Source: Brachynemurus nebulosus (Eukaryota > Arthropoda > Insecta > Neuroptera > Myrmeleontidae). Taken from it: DNA of 64,000 nucleotides. This document shows, in pieces, positions 1 through 11,632 of this stretch; the stretch's first letter is position 1, and every line of letters starts with the position of its first letter. The stretch is taken from contig JAPWDM010000021.1 of the NCBI GenBank assembly GCA_035578155.1, positions 2,533,001-2,597,000 on the forward strand, given 5' to 3'. The translations under genes and the position numbers were made by a program. The notes beneath the pieces are model-generated. The model did not search any database. It was not told where the DNA came from and was given only the letters and a program-made list of their open reading frames with translations.

Positions 1-680
1 TCAGAAATTAGAACTGTTTAAGACATCAGAAATATAAATTCATAAAGTAGTCAGAAATAAGAACTATTTAAGACATCAGAAATATGAGTTCAAAAAGTAG
101 TCAGAAATAAGAACTGTTTAAGACATTAGAAATATGAATTCATAAAGTAGTCAGAACTAAGAACTGTTTAAGACATCATATTTCTGATGTCTTAAATAAG
201 ACTTCTTTATGAATTCATTTAGATGTCCTGATATTGTTTAAATTATTTTTGTTAGTGGTTTCTATAGAAAAAATAATAATATATTTATAGGGTATTTTTT
301 TAAGACATCAGAAATATGAGCTAATTCTGAAGTCAGAAATATGAATTCTTTAAGACATCATATTTATGAAGTCTTAAACAGCTCCCAAATCGACACATAA
401 GATATCTTTATGAATTCATAAAGATATCTTTCTGATAATGTTTTTTGACATCTTAAATATGACTCCTTTAAGACATCTTTAAGAAATCTTATTTAAGAAG
501 TCCGAAAGATGTCAGAAAAAAGATGTCTATTTGATATCATTAAATTGAATTCATATTTAAGATGTCTTTAAGAACTCTTATTTCTGACTTCTTAAAAGTG
601 ATCTCTTAATGATGTCATATTTACAGTTCAGAAAGATGTCAGAAAAAAGACTTCATAAAGACATCTTTCTGACTTTTGTG
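1..680. repeat. 50-bp tandem repeat array grading into a palindromic motif cluster
   Basis: Positions 1-50, 51-100 and 101-150 are three near-identical 50-bp units beginning TCAGAAAT and ending AAAGTAG; a fourth unit starts at 151 and breaks off after about 28 bases. From there to about 680 the same short words (AGACATCAGAAATATG, TCTTTCTGA and their complements) recur in both orientations, so the stretch can fold on itself many times. No coding potential is visible. The array probably continues to the left of the window. Satellite-like or fold-back repeat; the family is not recognised. Confidence 0.8.
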
Positions 681-2835
681 CTCACTGGGACTTAAAACGT
701 ATCTGAATATTATCTGCCATTTCAAAATCAACAGCAGCGACAAGCAAGACCAGATATATTTCTCGAGCCTGCGCGTTACATATTAAAGAGAAGAAGTCAT
801 GGATTAGAATCTATATCACATCAATACAATACAACACCAAAACTGCCAACGAGATACGTAATGTTACACTGCATGCCGATGAGCTGTCATTTTGTGACAA
901 TTCATTCACTACACAACTCTAGTCCATACCACAATAAAAACTTAGCTACAAATTAAAACTGGCGTAGTATCCGTTAATTATCGTTCCTATTGTTCCAGCT
1001 GCTCCTTGTGCTTCATCACATAGGTAATAAAATCGTGTATCTTTTTTCAATGCTTTTTTGATTAAAGCATCTCACTGACTATCGTTTCTGGGTCTAGTAT
1101 TTTCCCTATATCGTTATGTAATGTCCTCCGTCTGGCATTCCAGTGTCTACATACGAAGATAGGGTGCTCTGGTGAATCCCTGTATTTGCAAAACACACTT
1201 ATCCGTATCTGTCTTTTTAATTCTTTTAAGAAGAAAGCACTTGAGTTAGATAGTATTCTACTTCACCATGGGCTCTGTAATACCATTCGACAATATCGGG
1301 TATGACCCTTGGTGTCCATCTTTCTAAATCAGTGTTGCTCCACCTTTCCTGCCAGCACATTATCGTCTTCCGCTGTTCAGCTTCTTTGCTCAAGCAGTTC
1401 TACTGGCACTTCTGTAGCGTCTCTTCAGCCAAGAGACAAAGCCAAAGCGGACCTAAGCGAACTTAGCTTATCCATGCCAAATTTAAGTACTAGACTTTTC
1501 ACCAAGAGATGGCGCTTCTAGTCCGAGCGAACTAGAATCCCTATAATAAATAGAGTCGGACCTAACTTCGAACTCTGTACGTAAATTCTAAGTCTAACCA
1601 CGAGATGGCGTTGCAAATCCTTTTTCGCTAGTAGTTATACCAGACATTAACAGATGACGCGCGTGCTAGACATTCCACAAATAGATGGTGCTGCTAGTCT
1701 GAACCATCGCGAACTTTGCACATAGATTCAACAATTCCGCCAAAAGATGGCACAGCCATCATTTAACTCTGTATGCAAATTCGAAACAGCGCTAATAGGT
1801 GACGTATTTAGTTTGATTATCATATAATGTATATTTTTTCAAAATTCATACATGTTTATACATTATACAGGTTTAAACTTATAAATTGTCTATTGCATGT
1901 CAACTGACGTCATTAGAAGGCATATTGATATTAATAGCACAAACGAATATTTCTGTCTTATATACTATTAAGAGAGAAAGGTAAGGTAAAAATAAAGAAA
2001 TAAAAATTTTAACCACAGTTTATTCACTAGTTCAGCTAGTTACAATGATATTACTGTACCAGGGGTTGGGGTGGCTACCAGCAGCCTAAGAGCGTAGGAC
2101 TGTATGGGTGGTACAAAGATGAAGTGCGCTGGTTTAGGGGGTGAAGAGAGGAAAGTATTGTTGAGTTTTGAAGGATCAGTGAGAGAAGAAGGGAACACAG
2201 AAATAAACTTAAATTATTTATTCTTGCTTTTCTGATGATACACAGTTGACAAGTAATTATTTACAGTACACTATTCCGTACAAATAAATGGATACAATAT
2301 TCACTATATATGAGCAAAAGTGTACGTATGAGACATAAGATTTGCGCGTGTGGCGAGACCGTTATCAAACATAAAGTAAAAACTACATCGCATCACTGTT
2401 TATACATATTATATTGTGTGAGTGATTACATCGCACTACTGATATGATTGAGTAACCATAAGCAACTAACTGGGTTGAGTGCCAACAAGCGACTGGCTGG
2501 GTTGAGTCCCAGAAAGCGACTACTTATGGCCGGGGGTTGCTGATGTGACCAGCGAGTTTGATAGGGTTCCCCCCACTCCGTCGGGATACCAACAGTTTCA
2601 CCAACAATTACTTTTTTTTATTTTTAAAATTTCGTTTAAATCAATCTCAAGGTCGAGGCTTATCAAATCGAAATTTCAGTTCAGTACAAAAGAACAACTG
2701 TTAAAAGTTGAAGAAATCAGAATAACAATTAGTTAGTAATAGAATAACAAAAGAAATTATTCGAATGTTAACACAAAAAGCATAGAATAAATACTTTAGA
2801 AAAAAAAAAACTTTTAATTAAAAATTAACAAATTG
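681..2835. other. Non-coding stretch with AGATGGCG-type repeats and a short tandem repeat
   Basis: No supported gene. Between 1507 and 1760 the word AGATGGCG or a one- or two-base variant occurs five times (near 1507, 1603, 1652, 1683 and 1745), each time followed by a short purine/pyrimidine mix, suggesting diverged copies of a repeat. At about 2455-2530 the phrase AAGCAACTAACTGGGTTGAG is repeated with changes (roughly 27-bp period, three units). The open frames at 1309-1521 and 2545-2736 have no recognisable protein features and look accidental. Confidence 0.5.
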
Positions 2836-3765
2836 AAAAAAAAAATTATTAGCTAGACTTTTATTAGTGGAAATGGTAAACAAAATAAATGGTAAGAAAA
2901 ATAAATGCATGAGCAGGGGCGGCAGAGGGCTCATTTGGGGGTCCCAAAAGGATGGAAAATTAAATTTTTGCGAAAATTTTTGTCGAAATTATTTTTTCGA
3001 CTTAGATGTTTATAGCAATACTCTCCAAAAATAAAGTTTCGAGTCAAACAACCCAGTTTTCCGTACAATTGAGTGGTGAAACTAGTTTTTGAAATTTTTC
3101 AAAAATTTGACCAAATTGTCAAGAATTACTGAAAAATTTATTGTTGTAAGAGTAATTTTTTGTTATTTATTGGTTTTTCTTTTGCATTTTTGAGCATGTT
3201 CGTAAATGAAACTACCAATTTTTTTTTATTTTACCAAAAAGTACATGCCAAGCTGAAAAAAATGAGCACCGGCAGAACTCTGCGCGATGATTTTTTTAAG
3301 TACAATCTTTTCTTGAAAAAAAAAAGTGTTCCGGACCGAAAAAAATGAATATCTTGGAAACTTCTTAATTTTTTTACCCGAAAAAACCCGTGGTTATTTA
3401 AGACTCAGAAAGGTATACTTTCACCAAATTTCGTCAAAATTAAATTATTTTTGTAAAAATGAGAAGTATAAAACAAAGAAAAAAAATAAGGAAATTCGCA
3501 TTTTGCTCCAAAATTTTGAGGTTATGTTAAAAAATGACGTCTACAAAAGTTGTAGATTTTTGCATGATCTACGTTTGTTAAGGATAATTTTTCCTTTGAC
3601 TTCGACTTTCGCCGGAAATTGCAAAAATATAATTTTTCATCCTTTTGCGACCTTCCAAGTGAGCCGTCCGCCGCCCCTGCTCACGCATTTATTTTTTTTA
3701 CCTTTATTATAACCCTCTTTATCATTTCCACTAATAAAAGTCTAGGTAACAATTTTTTTTCTTTA
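2836..3765. mobile_element. Non-autonomous DNA element with long terminal inverted repeats
   Basis: The left end (about 2836-2995) and right end (about 3600-3765) are inverted copies: both carry TAGACTTTTATTAGTGGAAATG at the outside and TGAGCAGGGGCGGC further in, followed by matching AAAAGGATG..AAATTT.TTTTTGC sequence. The inverted repeats exceed 150 bp with scattered mismatches. The roughly 930-bp element has no transposase; the plus-strand frames at 3160-3348 and 3326-3712 run through low-complexity A/T sequence and are not convincing genes. The superfamily and target duplication could not be fixed because the outer ends are poly-A rich. Confidence 0.65.
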
Positions 3766-4500
3766 TGTATTATTTAAATGAATAAACAACAAAATTTTAT
3801 TTCACTTGAGTACTTTTCCAGCCATAGGTGTTGTTGAAGTCAACAATTTCAAAGCCGGTAATGCAAGGTTATTTCAGGTCGAACTTGAAAATGACAGAAT
3901 TAAGCCATTCCACAACTCGGCGATCAATGTAGGTTCCTGGTGCCCGTTGCATTCAGTTGATGGCACGTTGTTGGTGATTACTACTTGATGTTTCAATTGG
4001 ATACGATGTGCACCGATTTTCAGGTTAATAATATTTCGAATAGATGAAGAAAATTCAATTAAATAATGTGACTCAAATAATAAGTTTAATAAGCAACTCA
4101 GTTTCAATAACTCAAATAAGAAACTTGAATAAGTAACCCAAATAATAACTAGATTAGAAAACTCAAATAGGAAACCCTAAAATTACGCCTAAAAAAGAGA
4201 AATACAAAAAGGTTAAATTTATCATAGAAGTACGAACTTTTACGAAGAAATTTTGCCTTAAAAAAGACGCTTAGAAATTAAATCAAAAATTAAAGTAAAT
4301 GTAGGTAGGTCATCTAAATAGGAGTTATTAACTTTATTTAAATAAAATAACTGACAGTATCTTCATTCTGTATACAGTTTTAACCTTCCTTATTGTGGAG
4401 ACAACTTTAATTTTTTGAAGGACCTAAAAAGTAGAACCACCCATATACATGTATAAAAAAATGATACAATAAAATTTTTATTAAAAATATATTTGAAAAA
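3766..4500. other. Stretch without a supported gene
   Basis: An open frame on the plus strand (3806-3988) and one on the minus strand (3874-4107) overlap here; neither has a recognisable motif. The DNA around 4060-4160 contains repeated ACTCAAATAA words. No repeat ends, LTRs or RNA genes were recognised. Confidence 0.4.
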
Positions 4501-4501
4501 A

Positions 4502-5260
4502 AATTTCATATGCATATAGAAAAAAATTTAAGTTTGTTTATGTACATTATAGTTAAATTTAGTGTTAGGTATTTTGGTAATTTTAAATATATATGTAGAA
4601 AAACCTGGAATAAAAAATTACTACAAAAAAAAATTATTAATATAAAAAACTTAAAAGCATGACAAATTTCTATGGTCATTAAACTCTGTGGCTTATAAAA
4701 CAGCATGGTGATTGTTTCTTGAAAATATTGCCTTATGCCTTTTGAAATGCTTCGGTGTTGTTGATAACCATCATTAAATTTTCGTTTAAAAATCCAAAAA
4801 TAATATACTATTCGTTTTATTTTGAAGCTCATTTTGTTAAGTTTAATGTTGGTGTTAGTTATTACAATGATTTTGTTAAATTTGGTTTTTAATATTGTTT
4901 CTAAGTTGTTTAATCCCATGATTAGAAATGAAGTAATTAATGTTGCGATTAAGTTTGTTTCATTTTCAAAATTTTTTATATTATTTCTATTAGTTATGTT
5001 TAAATGCATACATACTTAGAAAAAAATTTAACTTTGTTTTATAAACGTATTTCTTTCGTTATTAAACTTTATAAATTATTAAAAAAAATCGCGATCGTCT
5101 CCTGAAAATATTGTCTTATGTCTTTCTGAAACGCTTCGGTGTTGTTGATTACCGTCATTACATTTTCGTTTTGAAAATCGAAAAACAGCGCACAATACCT
5201 ATTATTTACTTCTATTAGCTTTTTATTAAAAGTGTCATATCCAGCATAATATGCTTTGAT
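4502..5260 (-). pseudogene. Duplicated relic of an unidentified minus-strand coding sequence
   Basis: Two diverged copies of one sequence lie in direct repeat, about 4502-4830 and about 4990-5260. Each contains on the minus strand a stretch that in the better copy (around 5095-5260) reads as an uninterrupted peptide including the words VINNTEAFQKDIRQYFQET; the other copy encodes the same words with frame shifts and stops. The 167-codon minus frame at 4506-5009 is in a different, probably accidental frame. The shared peptide points to real descent from a coding sequence, but I do not recognise the family. It may belong to the same class of decayed virus- or transposon-derived genes as those at 60-62 kb; that is inference only. 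Confidence 0.35.
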
Positions 5261-5499
5261 GTCTTTACTTGACCGTTATGGACTCCATAAATAACATCTT
5301 AACAATAAGAGCAAACTTGACGAACACATTTTAGGCTACTTTTCCGTCTTTGATTACATCCACTAAGAAGAGTGAAGTAAGTCCAATAATTGTTGTGGTA
5401 ATGAACCTTCACCTATTATTAGATGCTGTGCTGAAATATTTTTGATAATTTTTTCTTATCTATTTTCAGTATTGTTTTTCGTAAAATTAATGCAACTTT

Positions 5500-6196
5500 T
5501 TTGTAAAATGTTTTCTGATTATAAATTTTCAAATATCGTATCGTCCATTGCCTTTACATAAGTATTGTAAGTAAGAATTGTAAAAAAAATTTACGTCTAT
5601 AGAAAATGCTTTGATTTTTTTTTCTTCCAGATGGCGTGCAATAAAAGTAACATCCAGTTCACTGGAATTTTCTTCACAGATTTTCTCCAATGAATCAGAA
5701 TATAGTTCATGTAAATATATCAATAAATAACAGCTCCCTTACTTGATTGCATTTTCCTCTATGCTGTTACTAATTTCATTCAAAGCTTTTTGGTGGTACT
5801 CTCGATTATGATGTCAGTCACTTTTAACAGTTATTTTTGTTGAAGATATTTTATTAATGAAGTGAACTCTACATCGGTATGATAATCTATTTTCGGTTCG
5901 ACAAAATTTTCTAATCTATTTAACAACTTGTTATACTCTTTACTTTCTATATTAGGTATTATACGCGATCTGAATTGGTCTTTGTCAGTTTCACGAAGTA
6001 GAAGCATTTTTGATCGTAATTGCTTCTTTTTTCTATTACAAAATAAATAAACATTTTTATCTGTATCAACACTAGTGTTAGTTTTGATCGAACTATTTAC
6101 TTCTGAAATTAAGGTAGTAGTCTGGTAACTTGCGCTGTTTTCATACCTATTTTTAGGGGCATTTTTTTTTTTTTTTTTTTTTTTGAGAAAGAACAA
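5500..6196 (-). pseudogene. Decayed minus-strand gene with a Cys/His motif, transposon-associated type
   Basis: Two open pieces on the minus strand (6196-5831 and 5723-5529) form one relic. The first has a C-x2-basic cluster (FCNRKKKQLRSK), a stretch ending in SRIIPNIESKEYNKLL and a YH dipeptide (DYHTDVEF). The second starts IYLHELYSDSLEKICEEN. This order (Cys-rich start, T/D-rich middle, YH motif, later L-x2-LYSDSL segment) resembles an abundant insect protein family of uncertain function usually found in many repeated copies. The intervening frame is broken and the first piece begins in a poly-T tract, so its start is not real. Assignment to a named family is not possible from the sequence alone. 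Confidence 0.35.
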
Positions 6197-6914
6197 ATGA
6201 AAAGTTTTGAATTTTTAATGTTCTTGTTTACATCTTAAGGTACGAAAAAAAATTTTTTTGAATAAATTAAATTTTGTTTTATTATTATTATCACTTGAAG
6301 TTGGCGTCTCAAAAAAGCACCTGGATGGCCCGCGTGATTTTGGCTCTTGGGGACATCTGAAATCAAAAATTCTTAATTAGTCTTAATCTATAGATATGTC
6401 ATTTTGGTCGGAACTAGAATTATGAAATTTTATCGAAAAATAACAAAATGGCGGACTTCGAAAAAAAAACTGAAATTGAAATTTTTTTCAATGTCTCTTC
6501 AGAAAACTATATTATTTTGCCACTACTTTTTTTATAAATAACACAAATTAATGTGCCTCCCATCATGATACTATTACTAAAACTGTATATCAAATCTGAA
6601 TCACATATATTTTATTAACTGTACAAACAAATAGTAAAACGTGTATTGTCAGTATAATATATGTACTGACTACCGGTAGATGTCTCACTATACCACAGAT
6701 GATATAGTAGTATTAACATACAGATAGAACACTGTATTATCTATCTTTGTTCGTTATATACTAACTCAGCTTACTCTCTTTAGATTTAAAAAAATGTAAA
6801 TATTGTATCTTACAGGGATGTACATCATCAAAAAATAATTGTTGATATGAAGTTAGTTGGTGTTGTACGTATTATATATGGTTTTTAAAATTAACATATA
6901 AATATTATTATTTT
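6197..6914. other. AT-rich flank of the LTR element, nothing recognised
   Basis: No open frame with protein-like features. Around 6300-6480 a patch (TTGGCGTCTC..GGTCGGAACTAG..AATGGCGGAC) has higher complexity and could be the edge of an old DNA element, but no matching inverted end was found. Confidence 0.3.
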
Positions 6915-7205
6915 TGTAAAGAATTTAACTTTAATCTGAAATGTAACTTGTTGGAATTGAGGTTGCTTAAAAACAAATAAAAGAGTAAACTTATAAACCT
7001 GTATTTGGAGAACTGATCTAACACTTAATGAGTATAGATCTGTTTAATTGTTGTTGATAGCGATAAATAATCATTAATTAATAAGCATTTGTTTGTGTAA
7101 TACAATTAACATACATATATACGTATATAATACATACATACAGAAAAGTGATATACAGTGTGTTTACAATAAGTACCCCTTACAGGGGTACTTATATATG
7201 TCAGT

Positions 7206-8411
7206 ATGTTCGCACCTCCAGGTAGCGATAAAATAGAAGTGATGGAGACCATTAACAGCGAAAGTACCAACAGTACACCAGCAACATCAGAAACAAATAG
7301 TAATAACAAACGAAAACATATTGGCAGTACTGGAAGTGATGAAACACCAGCTCAAAAATATCTCATCTCTGCTATACCAATAAGAAATCGTTTTCAATGT
7401 CTTAGTGACGATGAGGAAGAGGATACTAGAATACCAAATGTTGTTAGAAATCCACCCCATAACAAGATACCTCCACTTTTCATACACGAAGTAGAAAACT
7501 ACCGAGAACTACTAGAAGACCTTAATAAAGTTCTGAAAGAAAATTTCACCACACAACAAAAACGAAATCGAGTCATCAAAATTAATTTAAACTCAGTTGA
7601 AGATTATAGAGCTTTAACATCATTTTTTGATAAAAACAAAGTGAAGTACCATTCATTTTGTCCTTCTGATGTTAAACAATTCTCTGTTGTGATTCGTAAT
7701 GTTCCATATATCTTGACTGAGGAAGAAATACTAGAGGAACTGGCACAGTCATATCCGGTCAATAAAGTAACCAGATTATTAAATCGAAACAAAAAGCCTA
7801 CGCCACTTTGTGTCGTAGAATTGGATTCAACTAATCCAAAGTGTAAAGACATATTTGAATTAAAAGTACTATTTAAGGCAGTGATTAGTGTGGAACCCAG
7901 AAGACAAAGCAAAAATATACCCCAGTGTACACGATGTCAGCGCTATGGCCATACCAAAAATTACTGTAAGCTCGATATGAGGTGTGTAAAGTGCTTAGAA
8001 CCTCACCACTATTCTAAATGCACAAAACGTCCAGAACAACCACCCAAATGCGTCAACTGTCAGGAAAACCATCCTGCAAACTATAAGGGATGCGTTTATT
8101 ATCAAAACTTAAAACACCGGCTTTCCAATACGGCAAAAACACCGAAAATACAAAATAAACCAACCACAGTTTTCAACAGTACTGAGCCACACTCTACTAA
8201 AACTCCAACAAATAGTAAATTCAGCTATGCCGACGTTACAAGAAATAAATTTAACAACACAGCACAAAATAGCCAGCCAAGTGATAATTTATTCGAAAAT
8301 ATCATTAAACAAATTGTAACTACAATCATTGACATGATTACACCTCATATAGAAACGATTAAAAGTTTCTTTATGAACCAATTAGCTACCATTTTTAATA
8401 ATGCTAAATAA
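7206..8411 (+). CDS. LINE ORF1, Gag-like nucleic-acid-binding protein with zinc knuckles
   Basis: A 401-residue open frame starting at ATG 7206. The N-terminal part (residues 1-60) is Ser/Thr/Asn-rich and probably disordered. Residues about 90-240 contain the fold typical of Jockey Gag proteins upstream of the knuckles (ILTEEEILEEL.. pattern). Three Cys/His knuckles follow at about residues 240-300: CTRCQRYGHTKNYC, then CVKCLEPHHYSKC, then CVNCQENHPANYKGC. The function known for the family is to package the LINE RNA. It overlaps ORF2 by 11 bases, so ORF2 is probably translated by reinitiation. There are no internal stops. Confidence 0.88.
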   Translation: MFAPPGSDKIEVMETINSESTNSTPATSETNSNNKRKHIGSTGSDETPAQKYLISAIPIRNRFQCLSDDEEEDTRIPNVVRNPPHNKIPPLFIHEVENYRELLEDLNKVLKENFTTQQKRNRVIKINLNSVEDYRALTSFFDKNKVKYHSFCPSDVKQFSVVIRNVPYILTEEEILEELAQSYPVNKVTRLLNRNKKPTPLCVVELDSTNPKCKDIFELKVLFKAVISVEPRRQSKNIPQCTRCQRYGHTKNYCKLDMRCVKCLEPHHYSKCTKRPEQPPKCVNCQENHPANYKGCVYYQNLKHRLSNTAKTPKIQNKPTTVFNSTEPHSTKTPTNSKFSYADVTRNKFNNTAQNSQPSDNLFENIIKQIVTTIIDMITPHIETIKSFFMNQLATIFNNAK

Positions 8412-11094
8412 ACAATTACACATTATCAATGACATCAGAATACTGAATTGGAATGCCGATGGTATTAAAAATAAAAAAGGTAGTTTACTTCATGCTCTAC
8501 AAACTCAAAACATATCGGTTGCTTGCATAACAGAAACGCATCTGGTTGAAGCCGAAACATTTCGACTAACCGGGTATAAATTATACAGACATGATCGAAT
8601 TGCACCAAATGCATCTGGTGGCGTTTTAATATGCATAAAAAACAAAATTAAACATTGCCAAAAATCTCCATACGAACTTAGACACTTAGAAGCTGTAGGA
8701 GTAGAACTAGAACTAAGTAATAACGAAAGGTTAACAATTGTCTGCGGGTATAATAGGCCAAATAAGACCATTCTAGAAGAAGACGTTACAGCTGTATTCT
8801 GTGATAATACACCAACCCTATTGATAGGTGATTTAAACTCAAAATCACTAAATTGGGGTTGTGCAAAAAGTAATAATAATGGACAAATCTTGGAAAATAT
8901 TACTGTAAAATATTGCATCCAAATTCAGGCTCCCGATGAACCAACCCATTTCCCATATAACATAAGCCATACACCGGACATCCTTGACATAGCATTGCAA
9001 AGAAATCTTCGTTATCCTATATTCCAAAACACTTATCCTGATTTATCCTCAGACCATATTGCTGTAATCATCAACTTCCAACAAGAACCTTTGCTGATAA
9101 ACAGACACCGCCAAATAAAAATGGGCAGGATAAATTGGGACAAGTTCGAAGATGCAGTAACTACGATACTAAAGCCTACTACAAAAGTCTACAAAACCAG
9201 TGATATAGATAAAGCAGTTGACCATCTAACTACTGCAATAATAACATCAGCAAACCTTGCAATAACCCCGCACAGATCCGATGTCACAAAACCAATCTCA
9301 CAGCTACCAAACGAAATACTAAAATTAATAAGACAGAAAAATCAGACACGAAGATTATGGCAAAAAACCAGACAGCCAGATATAAAGCGGACATTAAATA
9401 ACCTCACTCATAAAATCAACCAAGAAATAGAAAATTACCGACACTCTCTTTACCAACAGTATATTAGTGAAATCTCACCAGAGGACCAGCAACTATGGCA
9501 GGCAACTAGGAGAATCACTCGTGAAAGAACTATAATTCCTCCTATCACCAGCTCAGGCCAGTTGATAACATCGGATAATTAAAAAACCGAAATATTTGCT
9601 GATTACTTTGAGCAAATCTTTTCATTAAGTGACCCAAGCGACAACATTAATTTAGTTAAAAGTAAATGCGATCCTCAAACCAGTACAAGTGACCAATCTG
9701 TGAAAATTGTAACACCCTCAGAAGTGAAGGAGTGCATCCAAAAACTAAAAACACACAAAGCCCCTGGTAAAGATGAAATCACCAATGCAATGTTAAAACA
9801 TTTACCAAAGAAAGCACTAGTATACATAACTTCTATTTGCAATGGTTGTCTGAGTTCGGGATATTTTCCTGATAAATGGAAGGATGCTAGCCTATTACTT
9901 ATACACAAGACTGGCAAAAATAAAAAAGAAGTAAAAAGTTACAGGCCCATTAGCTTACTCAACATTTTGTCAAAAATACTTGAGAAAATGATATCAACCA
10001 GAATCACTGAATTCGTTGAACAATACAACGTATTGCCACAACTCCAACTCGGCTTTAGATATAAATGTTCAACCAACCACCAGTTACTTAGACTGATCAA
10101 TGTAATCAATAATGGCTTTGAAAGTAAAAAGTACACTGTAGCAGTTTTTTTGGACATACAACAGGCCTTTGATAAAATATGGCACAATGGACTGCTACGG
10201 AAGCTAAGTGACATAAAAGTACCTAAATATCTACAGAATGTTATTACTTCTTTTTTATCCAACAGAACATTTACTGTACTTACTAACAATGAGATGTCAA
10301 CAACACGCCCAATCAATGCTGGTGTCCCCCAGGGATCAATACTTGGTCCAACCTTATTTAACATCTATGTTAGCGACATACCCTTGTCGATTAGAAACAA
10401 TTTAGGGATGTTTGCTGATGATACAGTAATCTTCTACCAACATGAAGAACTTGAGACTGCTGTGAGCTCAACACAAGTAATAGTGGATGAATTTGAACAA
10501 TATTTAAATCAATGGAAGATGACCCTGAATCCACAAAAATGTGAGGCTAAACTGTTTACTCTTAAACGTGGGTCAGTAAACACCAGTATACAAATCAGCG
10601 GACAAGATATAAAATGGAATAACGAAGCCGTTAAATATCTTGGTGTTCATATAGACAAAAGATTAACATGGCACACCCATATAGAGCACAAAATCAGACA
10701 AGCCAATCAAAGATTTATAAAGTTGTATCCGTTAATAAATAAAAAGTCCTCAATTAAATCTAAATGTTCTATAATGTTGTATACAGCTTTAATTAGGCCA
10801 TTATTAACATACGCGTGCCCAGTCTGGAAAAATGTTTCAAAATCACACATCAATAAGCTGCAGTCAATCCAGAACAAAATATTAAGAGTCGCCTTGAAAG
10901 CACCGTGGTACGTAAGAGCGTCACAACTACATCGTGAAGCCAACGTTGAAACCATCGAAACCTTCATTCACAGAACATCGGAAAAATTCTACAGGGAATT
11001 AGATAACAACAGTTTAGCGGATTTTATTAATCTTCCGGGAAATAATCCACATCGACGTCTTAAGCGAAAAATACCACAAGATCCTATGTTCTGA
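8401..11094 (+). pseudogene. LINE ORF2, endonuclease and reverse transcriptase, one in-frame stop
   Basis: One reading frame runs 8401-11094 (about 897 codons) and is interrupted only by a TAA at 9580-9582, between the endonuclease and RT domains. The APE-type endonuclease shows LNWNADGIKNK at the start, ITETHL, IGDLNSKSLNWGC and SDHIAVI. The RT shows YRPISLLNI, FLDIQQAFDKIWHNGLL, GVPQGSILGPTLFNIY and the catalytic FADDTVIF. No RNase H follows, as in the Jockey clade. Because one stop is the only visible defect, the copy died recently or is close to an active relative. Confidence 0.87.
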
Positions 11095-11487
11095 GTAAAA
11101 TTTAAATCAAACATACGGTACATTTAGAGATATATACATAGCAGTCAAATATTAAATAATATTACATGAAATACTTTTATCAATTATATAATTTTATTAA
11201 TTAAGAGAAAAAAAAATTTATTTTTGAACTTATTTGTCCATACAAACATAATTTATTTATGTATAGGTATAATACTGCGAGTGTAATCTTTTTGTTACTA
11301 TAAAAAAAATTATATACTATTAATTAGGTTATAAAATTAATTTAAGTTACTGAGGGATCATTTATAGATGACCCTTTAAAGCCAAATTATTGTTATTTTA
11401 TGTATATCTATATTAAAAATGCCATGTATAACATTTTAAGTGTTGGTCTGGCTAAATAAACTTTAATCAACAAAAAAAAAAAACCTG

Positions 11488-11632
11488 TATTTATTGAATT
11501 AATTGTTGTGAGCTTTACTTTGTGGAAATTCATTTTAAATAAATGAAAACAACTTATTTTGCATAAATTCCACTATATTTATTTTTATGTGTGAACGCAT
11601 TTTCAACCATTACGGTCATTTATATTTATTGA
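11488..11632. repeat. LTR length difference bounded by a 10-bp direct repeat
   Basis: TATTTATTGA occurs at 11488-11497 and 11623-11632; the right LTR has a single copy and lacks the ~135 bp in between. Either a small insertion made a 10-bp duplication here, or the right LTR lost the segment by recombination between the repeats. The segment is non-coding and AT-rich. Confidence 0.6.

Larger units (their letters stand above)
7007..11480 (+). mobile_element. Jockey-type LINE, full length or nearly so
   Basis: A 4.5-kb non-LTR retrotransposon with two overlapping ORFs and a poly(A) tail (11472-11483), inserted in an LTR. It is flanked by a 12-bp target duplication AAACCTGTATTT (6995-7006 and 11481-11492; the leading A bases are ambiguous with the tail), and the other LTR shows the empty site. 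The roughly 200-bp leader before ORF1 and the 3' UTR (11095-11471) are non-coding. The Jockey assignment rests on the PRE_C2HC-like Gag with three zinc knuckles, endonuclease plus RT without RNase H, and the simple A tail. Confidence 0.88.

Noticed and set aside
1..200. CRISPR-like regular repeats
   Set aside because: The 50-bp units are contiguous without unique spacers, and the genome is eukaryotic.
1309..1521. 70-codon plus-strand frame as a gene
   Set aside because: Ser-rich composition without motif, and it overlaps the AGATGGCG repeat zone.
4506..5009. 167-codon minus-strand open frame as a gene
   Set aside because: The sequence is hydrophobic low-complexity, and the duplicated conserved peptide lies in another frame.
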